From Methanothrix sp. (GTDB lineage Archaea; Halobacteriota; Methanosarcinia; Methanotrichales; Methanotrichaceae), in NCBI GenBank assembly GCA_028679775.1, contig JAJRAX010000023.1, positions 1-18,816 of the forward strand: a DNA stretch of 18,816 nt, written 5' to 3'. The stretch's first letter is position 1, and each line of letters begins with the position of its first letter. This document shows, in pieces, positions 7,086 to 15,368 of this stretch. The notes below the pieces were generated by a model, which saw only the letters and a program-made list of their open reading frames with translations, searched no databases and was not told the DNA's origin. The translations under genes were made by a program, and so were the position numbers.

Positions 7086-7123
7086 GGAAGCCCTGCCCCT
7101 TCAGGGGCATGGGAGGAAGTCAC
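7086..7123 (+). repeat. TTCA-loop hairpin, copy 2 (IS200/IS605-like right end remnant)
   Basis: This is the best-preserved copy. GGAAG is followed by CCCTGCCCC pairing with GGGGCATGGG through nine base pairs and one bulged T, with loop TTCA (7100-7103), and then AGGAAGTCAC. The frame upstream reads ATGAAGCAGGAAGCC (MKQEA), a phrase often found at the C-terminus of TnpB-type proteins, but an in-frame stop at 7006-7008 shows that no intact tnpB remains. Confidence 0.6.
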
Positions 7124-7159
7124 TTCTGCCGTTTAGATGCCATCGGTTGAAAGGCCGTA

Positions 7160-7192
7160 GATGCCTACGAATTCATTCGTGGGAGTGGTCAC
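7160..7192 (+). repeat. TTCA-loop hairpin, copy 3 (IS200/IS605-like right end remnant)
   Basis: GATG followed by CCTACGAA pairing with TTCGTGGG (8 pairs, one G-U), loop TTCA (7172-7175), then AGTGGTCAC. The stem differs from copies 1 and 2 in sequence but keeps its length, loop and 3' flank. The loops of the three copies lie 76 and 72 bases apart. Confidence 0.45.
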
Positions 7193-7265
7193 ATCGAAGA
7201 CAGAGAGTCCATGAGACGAAAAGAAGGAATCTAAGGGAAAAAGAGGAACGGAGAACTGCCCGGCA
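7193..7265. other. gene-free tail of the pheT 3' region
   Basis: Together with the hairpins, 7044-7265 holds no frame I would support. The stretch next to the pheT stop is purine-rich on the plus strand (AAAAGAAGG, GGGAAAAAGAGG). On the minus strand this gives pyrimidine-rich runs after pheT, which could serve as its transcript end. Confidence 0.3.
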
Positions 7266-8894
7266 TCAGAGCACTCCCCACTCAAGCTCCAGTGCAACCA
7301 CCGGCTGCTCGAGTCCAAAGCTCTTGAGGACCAGAGGATGCATCTCGCCAAAGCATCCAATCCTGCTCCCCTCAGCCATGAGATCCGCACCCCTTCCAGG
7401 AATCAGCGCCCCATCTTTCGAGGGAACTATCTCAGCTTTAATCGCCAACTCCCGCAAGACCGCATCGGCCACCGAACGGATCTCCGAGAAATTGGCGCCG
7501 CTGTGGATGCTGGCTGCTGCCAGATTCATGTGCGTCCTTCTCGCCAGAACCACGTCTCCCGCGGCAAATATCCTCTGGGGCAGAGGATGATGCTGGTTCA
7601 TGGCAAAGATCTCCAGAAGGCTTGAGAGAAGCGACGTGCGCAAGATGGTGTGCAGCTCGCTGATAGGATGCTTGACCCGCACTGCTGCGGCACACTCGGG
7701 CTCGCTCTCCCGCCTCATCCACTGGAAATGAATCTTTTCATTGGTGAGGGTGAATGGCATGGTCTCCAGATATCCGAGGCCCGCGAGAAGCTCGCGAATC
7801 TCGCCCTTCTTCACCTCCGAGGGATGGGCTCGACCTACAGTCACAGTCCTGGGAAGCCTTGCCTCCAGCCGATCAAAGCCATAGGCCTTGGCCGCGTCCT
7901 CGAAGATATCCCAAGAGTGCATGATGTCCGCCCGGTAGGCCGGAACCTGAACGCGCACTGCTCCGCCATCAGAGCTCGCACCAAAGCGCATCCTCTCCAG
8001 GCATTCGGCCAGCTCCTTAGCCGTCAGATCAAATCCTATGAGCCGGTTGGCCTCCTCGGCCCTGACAGTCCATGCCGTGGGAGCAAGGTTCGGGGAGACG
8101 AAATCGCCCTCATTCTTCTTGATAAGAACGCTTTCAATCCTGCCGCCCCGCTCAGCGAGAGATGTCACCACAATGTTGAGGGCCTTGTGAACCATTCCGT
8201 CCATTCCAGTGACATCAATGAACAGGTCCTCTGTCTCCTCTGTGACGGACGTAAGCTCACCGTTGATGATGGGCGGGAACGAGAGCACCTGATCTTTGGC
8301 GTCAACGATGAGCGGGAAACGATCGCAACCGTTCAGGATGTGTCCGTAGCCCTTCCCCTTGGGATGCTTTTCCAGTATCTCCCTCATGCTCATCTCCAGA
8401 GAGAAGTCAAGTGGCACGAACTTTCTTTCCGGATCCTCGCCAAAGTATTTGAACGGCGGAACCACGCGAGAGATGTCGTGCACGCCGATGGCCACCTTAC
8501 GCCGGTTCCGGCCCAGACCCCAGTGCAGGTCCTCCTGAAGGCCCATGAGCGACTCGATGGCCTCGCTGGTAAAAGACAGCCCCCGCACCACCGCGCATCC
8601 AATGAATGGGCGCACCGCCTTTACCGACTCATCCACCTGCAAGACGACCGAACCCTTGTGAATGGGATACTCCACGAGTCCCGTTTTGATGCCCAAGAAG
8701 CCCTGCATAGCCCTGGCAACGCCCTCTACGCTGTAGAGGTCAGGCCTATCAGGGAAGAACTCCACATCCACATACTCCTCTTCCGCCCTCTTTCCGATAT
8801 CTGCACCCATCATGGCCAGCCGGCCCATGATTGTCTCACGTGAGGCTCCAATCAGCCTCTCCATATCATCGTAATAAACTCTAACAACAGGCAT
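7266..8894 (-). CDS. pheT: phenylalanyl-tRNA synthetase beta subunit
   Basis: The structural subunit of the alpha2-beta2 PheRS that charges tRNA-Phe. The 542 residues match the archaeal/eukaryotic form, which is shorter than the bacterial one and lacks the N-terminal EMAP-like and C-terminal anticodon-binding domains. Visible parts are the opening MPVVRVYYDDMERLIG, the FFPDRPDLYSVEG block, a B3/4 editing region around residues 80-260, a B5 domain at about 270-340 (ending VPAYRADIMHSWDIFEDAAKAYG), and the catalytic-like core with ISELHTILRTSLLSSLLE and GCFGEMHP. The ATG at 8894 has GAGGGAT just upstream; a start at 8999 would lie inside pheS. It is ten bases downstream of pheS and surely co-transcribed. 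Confidence 0.96.
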   Translation of the reverse strand: MPVVRVYYDDMERLIGASRETIMGRLAMMGADIGKRAEEEYVDVEFFPDRPDLYSVEGVARAMQGFLGIKTGLVEYPIHKGSVVLQVDESVKAVRPFIGCAVVRGLSFTSEAIESLMGLQEDLHWGLGRNRRKVAIGVHDISRVVPPFKYFGEDPERKFVPLDFSLEMSMREILEKHPKGKGYGHILNGCDRFPLIVDAKDQVLSFPPIINGELTSVTEETEDLFIDVTGMDGMVHKALNIVVTSLAERGGRIESVLIKKNEGDFVSPNLAPTAWTVRAEEANRLIGFDLTAKELAECLERMRFGASSDGGAVRVQVPAYRADIMHSWDIFEDAAKAYGFDRLEARLPRTVTVGRAHPSEVKKGEIRELLAGLGYLETMPFTLTNEKIHFQWMRRESEPECAAAVRVKHPISELHTILRTSLLSSLLEIFAMNQHHPLPQRIFAAGDVVLARRTHMNLAAASIHSGANFSEIRSVADAVLRELAIKAEIVPSKDGALIPGRGADLMAEGSRIGCFGEMHPLVLKSFGLEQPVVALELEWGVL

Positions 8895-8904
8895 GATCAA
8901 TCCC

Positions 8905-10392
8905 TCAGAGCTTGATGCATACAGGCGTCTCGCGCAGCCACTCCAGGTCCGACTGATAGAGCAGCCTGAGGTCCTTGAGCCCAAGCTTAAGCATGGCAAC
9001 CCTTGAGACTCCGAGCCCCCAGGCCAAAACAGGATGCTCGATGCCGAAGGGCGCGGTTACCTCTTTTCGGAAGACTCCAGCTCCGCCAAGCTCCACCCAG
9101 CCGAGGCCATCTATGAACACCTCCGGCTCGACCGAGGGCTCGGTGTAGGGGAAGTACCCTGGCCTGAATCGAACTTCCTCAAATCCCATCTTGCTGTAAA
9201 ACTCCTTCAAAATGCCCAGAAGATGAGAGAACGTCACATCTCTGTCCATGACGATTCCCTCGAGCTGCTCGAACTCAGGGGTATGAGTGGCGTCGATGGC
9301 CTCCCGCCGGTAGACGCGATCTATTCCGAAGGCCTTGACAGGAGGCTCGAAATGCTCAGCCAGATACTTGATTGTCACTCCGGTTGTGTGCGTGCGCAAG
9401 ACCTCCTGGCGGGCCACCTCCGGCTTCCAGACTCCGCCCCAGCCAAGGCTGTCGGCGCCTTTGCCTGACTCATGCATCTCTTTGACGCGAGTATAGTCAG
9501 GAATGTCTGCAAGGCTGTCCAGATAGAATGTGTCCTGCATCTCTCTGGCGGGATGATCCTGGGGCTGGAAGAGGGCATCGAAGTTCCAGAAGCTGGACTG
9601 AACTATCTGGCCCTTGAGCTCCATAAATCCCATCTCCAGCATGATCTCCCGCATGAAATCGATAAGCCTCTGGTAAGGATGCTTCTTGCCAGGATAGATC
9701 TTGTCGGCAGCAAGAGTGACATCATATGGACGAGGCCGGTAGCTGGAACCGCGGTACTCCAGATTCAGGACCCCATCCACCTCACTCCATTGACCGGCTT
9801 TGATCATGTCGGATGTAAGAGGCGGCATCTCCTGGACGAAAACCTCGCCCATTCCTCCGGACGCCCACTTTTTCCCCTCAGTCGTGATCTTGTAACGCCA
9901 CTCCTTGCTCTTGGCGAAGGCAACCAGCCCCCGGCCCTTCAAATCGGACAAGCCCTTTTTGTCCAGCAGAGAGCTGCTCTTCGCATCCGCAAGCAGCAGA
10001 TCCTGCAAGATCTCCTCATCTTTGCCCCTGGGAGCTGGGCCCGCAGGCAGGATCGTTCCCTTTTCTATGGCTGCCCAGCCCTTCTTTCGAAGCCACCCAA
10101 GGCCAATCTTGTGGGCAGGATCCAGGAGATCAGACATGGGTTTTCCCGAACCGATGGCGGAAAGCAAAATCCTCTCAGGCAGACCCTCTGAAGCATACTT
10201 TTTCCCCTCGTCTGTAAGCGAGACTGCCTCCTCCACAGACTTGGTAACACCAATGAGGCCCTGCTCGCCCAAAGCATCAGCTAGGGCCCTCACAGCTTCG
10301 ATTTTCATCTCCAGCTTTCCGGCAATTCTCTGAGGGTCGGAATAACCTTCAGATATCGCCTTTAAAACTTTGACATCGTTTTCAGATAACAT
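8905..10392 (-). CDS. pheS: phenylalanyl-tRNA synthetase alpha subunit
   Basis: The catalytic subunit that activates phenylalanine and transfers it to the 2'-OH of tRNA-Phe. The 495 residues fit archaeal PheS, with N-terminal winged-helix repeats (about 1-190, starting LSENDVKVLKAISEGY) and a class II core. Class II motif 2 is RVYRREAIDATHTPEFEQLEG and motif 3 is WGLGVSRVAMLKLG; HTTGVTIKYLA and ELGGAGVFRKEV are also characteristic. The start is the ATG 10392 preceded by GGGATGAT; a TTG at 10407 would lie within that leader. It is the first gene of the pheS-pheT operon. Confidence 0.96.
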   Translation of the reverse strand: MLSENDVKVLKAISEGYSDPQRIAGKLEMKIEAVRALADALGEQGLIGVTKSVEEAVSLTDEGKKYASEGLPERILLSAIGSGKPMSDLLDPAHKIGLGWLRKKGWAAIEKGTILPAGPAPRGKDEEILQDLLLADAKSSSLLDKKGLSDLKGRGLVAFAKSKEWRYKITTEGKKWASGGMGEVFVQEMPPLTSDMIKAGQWSEVDGVLNLEYRGSSYRPRPYDVTLAADKIYPGKKHPYQRLIDFMREIMLEMGFMELKGQIVQSSFWNFDALFQPQDHPAREMQDTFYLDSLADIPDYTRVKEMHESGKGADSLGWGGVWKPEVARQEVLRTHTTGVTIKYLAEHFEPPVKAFGIDRVYRREAIDATHTPEFEQLEGIVMDRDVTFSHLLGILKEFYSKMGFEEVRFRPGYFPYTEPSVEPEVFIDGLGWVELGGAGVFRKEVTAPFGIEHPVLAWGLGVSRVAMLKLGLKDLRLLYQSDLEWLRETPVCIKL

Positions 10393-10448
10393 ATTATCAT
10401 CCCGCAACCGGGCCGATTCAGGGCAATCCTGCTAATGCCCTCTCGACC

Positions 10449-10458
10449 ATATTTAAAA
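10449..10458 (-). promoter_or_regulatory. TATA box of pheS-pheT
   Basis: TTTTAAATAT on the minus strand, preceded by a purine/pyrimidine stretch (CTTTCT) in the BRE position. It predicts initiation near 10426 and a leader of about 33 bases. I see no leader peptide or T-box-like structure in it. Confidence 0.55.
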
Positions 10459-10587
10459 GAAAGAAAAGACCAGGTGCCCGAAGATGCCTGAAGCTAGCCT
10501 CTCCGGCTTTAATAGCCTGATTTGATGATTGACAAATGAGCACTTAACGATATTGTCAGGCACGGTTTTTCCGGTTAGATTTATGAT

Positions 10588-11304
10588 TTATAAACCTGTC
10601 GAATCGCTCTCCAGCTCATCAAGGGCGCTCATCACGCCATCTACTGCCATCCCGAAGAACTTCCGGCCCTTCTCAACCGTTGCGGGCCTGGGATTTCCCA
10701 TGATGCCGTTTCCCATGAGATGGCGGACATCCCTCTGAATCAAAAAGCGAGGACGCACCGGGAAGTGCTTCTCAGGCAGTCCATGAACCAGATCCGGGCG
10801 AATGACCATCATGAGAGAGGTCTCAACCTCGCCGGCGTGCCCGTCATGGGGAGTCTCGACAGCAGTGTTGTCTATGAGATCAAACAATGAGACCAGGCTC
10901 GCCCTGAAATCGCGCACTTCAACAGCCATCTGGCAGGCCTCTTCGAGGGCAGCCATGTGCAGGCCACCCGCGTGTCCTGTCAGAATCATGACTCGATTAA
11001 AGCCGCTATCAGCGAACGAGAGCAGCAAATCCCGGACAAAGCCCCGCAGGGCATCATGCCCCACGGTGATGGTGCCGGGAAAACCCCGCGTGCTGCGACA
11101 GACCCCATAATGAAGAGGCGGAGCCAGGAAGACGCCACGCTCCCTGGCAACCGCCCGCGCCACCTCGATAGCCTGCACGGTGTCAGTGATCGTAGGCAGA
11201 TGAGGACCATGCTCCTCTGTCGCCCCAATCGGCAGGATCACTGTCCGGGTCTCCCTCTGCCCAGCTTCGATCTCCGGCCAGCTCATCTCCTCCAAGAGCC
11301 TCAT
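10588..11304 (-). CDS. arfB: creatininase-family amidohydrolase, ArfB-like
   Basis: A 238-residue member of the creatininase superfamily. The metal-binding motifs are visible: Glu and His in GATEEHGPHLPTITDT with the following Asp, the His of TGHAGGLHM, and the Glu of DGHAGEVETSLM. In methanogens a protein of this family, ArfB, removes the formyl group from the 5-formylamino pyrimidine made by ArfA from GTP, feeding riboflavin and coenzyme F420 synthesis. The length and host type fit that role, but other family members exist, so the symbol is an inference. The ATG overlaps the aglB stop by 4 bases (ATGA), which points to translational coupling. Confidence 0.75.
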   Translation of the reverse strand: MRLLEEMSWPEIEAGQRETRTVILPIGATEEHGPHLPTITDTVQAIEVARAVARERGVFLAPPLHYGVCRSTRGFPGTITVGHDALRGFVRDLLLSFADSGFNRVMILTGHAGGLHMAALEEACQMAVEVRDFRASLVSLFDLIDNTAVETPHDGHAGEVETSLMMVIRPDLVHGLPEKHFPVRPRFLIQRDVRHLMGNGIMGNPRPATVEKGRKFFGMAVDGVMSALDELESDSTGL

Positions 11305-14114
11305 ACTGTGATTACATCTCCCGCGAGAACGAACTCTTCGGGCACCTTCAGCTCGAAGGATTTGTCGCCCACAGCCAATGTGTAGGAGGTCATCGGCTTA
11401 GTGTCGAAATTAGTGCCTCCAGCAATTGGACCTTCTGTGGAGTAAGGCAACACCAGTGTGAAGTGCCCGCCGGCATCGCTGACGTTGGATTGCTGGTAGA
11501 GGAATGCCCGGTTCTCGTTGGTCATAATTGGAACGGACGCCGCAACCCGTGTTCCAGCCGGGGCAGCGCCGGAAACGATAGCTCCAGGCACATGCTCGAA
11601 GGTCTTTACCAGCTTCTGGCCGCTGCTGGTCACTGCAGTCTCCGACTCGTGCACCAGCCGGTAATGCTGAAGGGCTTCCAATGGGAAGGCAGAGTTGGCA
11701 GGACTCAGTGCTCCGATCTCGGCCTGATCTCCAGCATCCCGCCTCTCATCTACGTAAGCCTCCAATTCAGTCCGATTCCGGGTGATCTTGGGGGACTCGG
11801 TGAGCACAGGAACCGAGACACCATTTCCTGCATCCATCGCATGATAAGACAGACCCACACCGCTGTCGCCGGAGGTCTCGGTACCATCGAAGAAATACAG
11901 GCGAGCAGCCATAGTCTTGAAGTAAGGCTCGCGCCAGATCTGGACCGGCACCCACTGATTGCCCTGCTCCTGATAGACTCCACCCATATACCGAGAGTTG
12001 GGGATGGAACTCCAGGCGGCCATTGCATGGAACTTGCCCACAGCCATTGGCTGATCGATCATCACATACTTGGTGTTCATGTACAATGTGCGATTGGAAT
12101 CGAGAGCTGCAAGCACTTCTTCTGCTCGGCTCTCATTCTCAGCCAGGAAGAATGGTGAAGATCCCGGAACATTGTTGGTAGCGCTTCCTATTCCCTGCTG
12201 GAAAGGATTGGCATTGGGTATTCTGTGGCCAATGGTCTCGATGAGATGCCCATAATCCCACCAGGACATAATGCCGTAAGCCGCATCCGGGTAGGCATAC
12301 TTGCCTTCAGCGGGCCGCACATACTTCTCGTAGAGATCCATTCCGGGGCTCGGCGTATTGTTCTGCAGCCATGCTGTTGATGTGCGCCAATCCAACTCCG
12401 GACCGCTTGTGCTGGCGGCCCATTCTTTGCTCCAGCTAATGCTTGGCATGATGACCAATGCGAAAATCAGAATCGCAGCCACTATGATCTTGGAATTGGA
12501 GAGGATCAACTTGGTCAGACCGCGTCCCGGATCACTTGATAGATCCACATCAAGATCTGCTTCCCTAACTCCGAATTTTTGCATCACCCATATCGCCAAG
12601 AAGCCTGTGAGAATGGCTACGTTCACTGCATAATAGTAGGTAAACCTATTCTGAGCCAGAGTCATGATGAGGATGATCAAAGACCAGATCAAGACGAATA
12701 TATCTGCAGGCCTCTGAATCTTGAGGTTCCTGACTACGAGCACGACTAAAGCTATCAGGGCAAATGTGAAAGACGACAAGAGGAAGGCCAGGTAAATGGC
12801 CATCATCGAGGTTGAGGTCGAATCCGGGCCATAACCGATGCCTGGAAACGACGTGATGACGCTTCCGACTGAGAATTGTCCCCCGCTTGAGAACAATGCA
12901 GAGGCCTCGCCAACTGTAGCCGCTCCGCCGGTCTTCTGCTGGAATATGGCAAACCCAGCCAGGAGCGGCTTGGTGAACTGGGGAAGGGCAATGTAGAGGA
13001 AGGCTGTCCCCAATGCCAACAGTCCTGCCAATGATGCAGGATAGTAGTAACCTGGGAAGCCCTTCTCCTTGATGAACCTAGACAGGACGGAAAAGAATAC
13101 AGCTGCAACCACACCCATGAGAAGAATCGTGGGCTGGAAGAGACTGTAGAGATAATGGTTGAATCCGTAATATGAATCCACAAAGGGAAGCACCAGTAGA
13201 GTGGCGACCAAAAAGGAAATGCTTGAAGTTATGGCCAGATACTCCACGTTCTTTCCCCTGACGTGGTCGAATATGCTCTGCACCAGTATGAAGAACAGAA
13301 TAATTCCCTCGAAGAGGAATCCGGATGACCAGGCATCTATGTAGAGTCCTAGGGATAAGCCAGCCATGGCGGAATAAAGGAGCGGCCTCTTGAATGCAGG
13401 CCAATTTCTCTGCACAGCTGAAAAGCTCATGCTCTTGCCCGAATGCAGGGCGAGAAGCAGGAACATAATTGTGAGAGTGCTAAAGAGGATCTCTGCAGAA
13501 TGGTGATCTGTAAATCCAAGTGTGGTGCGGCTGAATAGCTGACCGGGAAGAACGGCCACAATAAGCGCCGAGACCAGACCGCAGCTCTTGCCGAAGAGCT
13601 CCTTTCCGATGAAGTACACAGGAATGACCAAAAGTGCGCCCATGACTGCAGGCATTAGCGCCCCTATAACCTCCACCAGATGATTGCTGGGATGTCCCAG
13701 TCCGAAGATATATGAGAATATGGTGATCGCCCAGCTCAGGAAGGGACCAAAATGAAGTGGCGTTCCATGAGGGAAATTTGTCATGGGATCGAAGAAGAGC
13801 CGTTGAAGGTTGATAACGGTGCCTTTGGCAAGCATCATGTGATACCAGGAATCGGTCTCGCTGGAAAATATGACGCCACTTTCCGTGATAACCCGGCTCC
13901 AGGGAATGATGGCGCGCAGATAAAATGATAAAATCGCAGCTACGATCAATCCCGCATATACATATAAATCACTATTCCGCCAAAATTCGGCATTATTAGC
14001 CGCCTTGGCCTTCTTTACCAGGGAGACGGACGAGGCACTCCCCGGATTTGCCTCATTTGGCTTCGCCGAGGCTTTTTTGCCGCTATCACCCTTATCAACA
14101 GATCTCTTAGACAT
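11301..14114 (-). CDS. aglB: oligosaccharyltransferase AglB (STT3 family)
   Basis: A 937-residue membrane enzyme that transfers a lipid-linked glycan to Asn in N-X-S/T sequons on S-layer and other exported proteins. After a Lys-rich cytoplasmic tail (1-47) comes the first helix (about 50-70), then the acidic metal-binding motif ETDSWYHM (86-93), a second acidic motif in FTDHHSAE, many membrane helices to about residue 560, and an external domain with the catalytic WWDYG (618-622). The last 200 residues are a beta-rich external extension. The start is ATG 14114; the TTG one codon upstream is not needed. The 4-base overlap with the arfB-like gene shows an operon of two functionally unrelated genes. 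Transcription is divergent from the DUF2124 gene. Confidence 0.95.
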   Translation of the reverse strand: MSKRSVDKGDSGKKASAKPNEANPGSASSVSLVKKAKAANNAEFWRNSDLYVYAGLIVAAILSFYLRAIIPWSRVITESGVIFSSETDSWYHMMLAKGTVINLQRLFFDPMTNFPHGTPLHFGPFLSWAITIFSYIFGLGHPSNHLVEVIGALMPAVMGALLVIPVYFIGKELFGKSCGLVSALIVAVLPGQLFSRTTLGFTDHHSAEILFSTLTIMFLLLALHSGKSMSFSAVQRNWPAFKRPLLYSAMAGLSLGLYIDAWSSGFLFEGIILFFILVQSIFDHVRGKNVEYLAITSSISFLVATLLVLPFVDSYYGFNHYLYSLFQPTILLMGVVAAVFFSVLSRFIKEKGFPGYYYPASLAGLLALGTAFLYIALPQFTKPLLAGFAIFQQKTGGAATVGEASALFSSGGQFSVGSVITSFPGIGYGPDSTSTSMMAIYLAFLLSSFTFALIALVVLVVRNLKIQRPADIFVLIWSLIILIMTLAQNRFTYYYAVNVAILTGFLAIWVMQKFGVREADLDVDLSSDPGRGLTKLILSNSKIIVAAILIFALVIMPSISWSKEWAASTSGPELDWRTSTAWLQNNTPSPGMDLYEKYVRPAEGKYAYPDAAYGIMSWWDYGHLIETIGHRIPNANPFQQGIGSATNNVPGSSPFFLAENESRAEEVLAALDSNRTLYMNTKYVMIDQPMAVGKFHAMAAWSSIPNSRYMGGVYQEQGNQWVPVQIWREPYFKTMAARLYFFDGTETSGDSGVGLSYHAMDAGNGVSVPVLTESPKITRNRTELEAYVDERRDAGDQAEIGALSPANSAFPLEALQHYRLVHESETAVTSSGQKLVKTFEHVPGAIVSGAAPAGTRVAASVPIMTNENRAFLYQQSNVSDAGGHFTLVLPYSTEGPIAGGTNFDTKPMTSYTLAVGDKSFELKVPEEFVLAGDVITV

Positions 14115-14190
14115 CAAGGCCTACAGACAGTTCTATCCTCATAAACGTTTTGAATCAGGAATGATATGATATGATTAGGAACTGATCTAT

Positions 14191-14643
14191 ATGGATAAAA
14201 TACAGGACGTAAAAGGTCTGGGCGGAATGTTAAACGGATTTAGAGAACTGGTGAAGGACGACAAAAAGATTGTATTCATCGGCTCTCCTGGATTTTGTAC
14301 CCCATTCGCCCTATTTCTGAGCTATCCGGTGCGAGAAAAGGAGATGGCCTTTCTGCCCGGCCTGCACATGGATAAAGCCAGACGCATCAAGGCCACAGAA
14401 TATGGAATGGAGCTGGCCGACGCGACTGACGCAGAGGCAGATGTGGTCGTGATTCTTGGAGGCATGGCCATGCCCAAGATTGGTGTCAAGCCGGAAGAGA
14501 TGAAAGAATTCCTTGGAAAAATGAGATACAAGAAGCTGATAGGCGTCTGTTTCATGTCTATATTTGAGAAAGCAGGATGGTGCTCAGTCCTGCCCTTTGA
14601 CTTCGTAATGAATGTGATGCTTGAAGGAGAGATCTCTCGCTAA
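14191..14643 (+). CDS. DUF2124 family protein
   Basis: A 150-residue soluble protein that I place in the archaeal DUF2124 family by its opening IVFIGSPGFCTPFALFLSYPVRE, followed by VVVILGGMAMP and a C-terminal IGVCFMSIFEKAGW. The pattern of short beta strands and Gly-rich loops suggests a Rossmann-like alpha/beta fold; this is inference. The function of the family is not known to me. The ATG follows AGGAACTGAT with a short spacing. It shares its upstream region with aglB and ends just before a T-rich terminator. Confidence 0.8.
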   Translation: MDKIQDVKGLGGMLNGFRELVKDDKKIVFIGSPGFCTPFALFLSYPVREKEMAFLPGLHMDKARRIKATEYGMELADATDAEADVVVILGGMAMPKIGVKPEEMKEFLGKMRYKKLIGVCFMSIFEKAGWCSVLPFDFVMNVMLEGEISR

Positions 14644-14669
14644 TATCTCTTTTTTTTAAAAAATCAAAA
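14644..14669. terminator. bidirectional T-tract terminator
   Basis: An eight-T run followed directly by six A lies between the convergent DUF2124 gene and tRNA-Ile. Each strand therefore presents a run of T after its gene, the usual archaeal intrinsic termination signal. Confidence 0.6.
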
Positions 14670-14743
14670 TGGGCCCGACGCGATTTGAACGCGTGACCTC
14701 ACGGTTATCAGCCGTGCGCTCAACCTGGCTAAGCTACGGGCCC
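14670..14743 (-). tRNA. tRNA-Ile(GAT)
   Basis: A 74-base class I tRNA on the minus strand. The acceptor GGGCCCG pairs with CGGGCCC, with discriminator A. The anticodon stem CACGG/CCGTG encloses loop CTGATAA, so anticodon GAT reads AUC/AUU. The T arm has GTTCAAATC. CCA is not encoded and there is no intron. Confidence 0.97.
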
Positions 14744-14770
14744 GATCCGCACTCTGCATTGATGATCCCA

Positions 14771-14779
14771 TTTATAATT
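14771..14779 (-). promoter_or_regulatory. TATA box of tRNA-Ile
   Basis: AATTATAAA on the minus strand, centred about 32 bases from the mature 5' end of tRNA-Ile. Confidence 0.55.
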
Positions 14780-14938
14780 GTTTCCCTACTCACACCAGCA
14801 GTCCAATCCCTGGCATAAAGCCGAATTCGAAATGAGACGCACTATTTTCCATCTGCAGACAGAAAAAGACCACTGTTAAGTTCCTATTGGACCGACTCAG
14901 GTCACGACGCGGGCAATAAGACACGGATCTACGACAGA

Positions 14939-14946
14939 CTTAAATC
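14939..14946 (+). promoter_or_regulatory. probable TATA box of the gene at 14977
   Basis: CTTAAATC on the plus strand, with predicted initiation near 14969. The transcript would start almost at the GTGAT ribosome binding site. The rest of 14780-14938 shows nothing I can name. Confidence 0.4.
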
Positions 14947-14976
14947 AATGCAAGAACGAGCATAGACGTGATACTT

Positions 14977-15366
14977 ATGGAATCCTCCAAGGAAAAAGAA
15001 GCAGAAGACTTGACTGGGCTTTACGACCTGGCAATTCCTCTGAGCATGCCAGTAACCGTTATCCGCGAGCTGGTAGAGAACTTCGAGCTTGACCTGATCA
15101 GAAGGCCAGGAAAGATGGACATGACGGGAGAGGTGATGGACAGGGAGATATTGGTTTTGAGAGGAGACCTGGAGACAGTCAAAGCCGCTGAGAAGTACAT
15201 GTTCGAAGCCCTGGACAAAAAGCTGGCCGAGTGGGGTCGCAAGGATAAGGAAGAAAAATATAAAAAATACTATGAAGAACAGGCTGCTGCCCGGCTTAAG
15301 GAGCTGAAAGAGAATCCAGAGGCCGCCAGGGAATGGGATATAACCCCGACCCAGCAGTCGTCATAA
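14977..15366 (+). CDS. conserved-looking hypothetical protein
   Basis: A 129-residue soluble protein with an alpha/beta first half (LAIPLSMPVTVIRELVENFELD, then a strand, EILVLRGDLETVKAAEKYMFEALDK) that resembles a small ferredoxin-like ligand or ACT/NIL-type fold. The tail is a long charged helix rich in Lys, Glu and Tyr (KEEKYKKYYEEQAAARLKEL). I do not recognise the family and propose no function. The start is ATG 14977 with GTGAT four bases upstream; the GTG at 14968 is part of that site. It converges with queD, with only two bases between the stop codons. Confidence 0.75.
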   Translation: MESSKEKEAEDLTGLYDLAIPLSMPVTVIRELVENFELDLIRRPGKMDMTGEVMDREILVLRGDLETVKAAEKYMFEALDKKLAEWGRKDKEEKYKKYYEEQAAARLKELKENPEAAREWDITPTQQSS

Positions 15367-15368
15367 GA

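Noticed and set aside
7078..7590. 170-residue open frame starting MKQEALPLQ
   Set aside because: Only its first residues resemble a TnpB tail; the rest runs through the hairpin repeats and antisense to pheT, so it is not a gene.
7650..8843. 397-residue open frame on the plus strand opposite pheT
   Set aside because: It lies wholly antisense to a clear pheT, has no family motif, and is His/Arg/Leu-rich as expected for a shadow frame of a G+C-rich gene.
9472..10191. 239-residue open frame on the plus strand opposite pheS
   Set aside because: Antisense to the conserved pheS; no motif, no ribosome binding site.
11463..12158. 231-residue open frame on the plus strand opposite aglB
   Set aside because: Shadow of the external domain of aglB; no coherent protein features.
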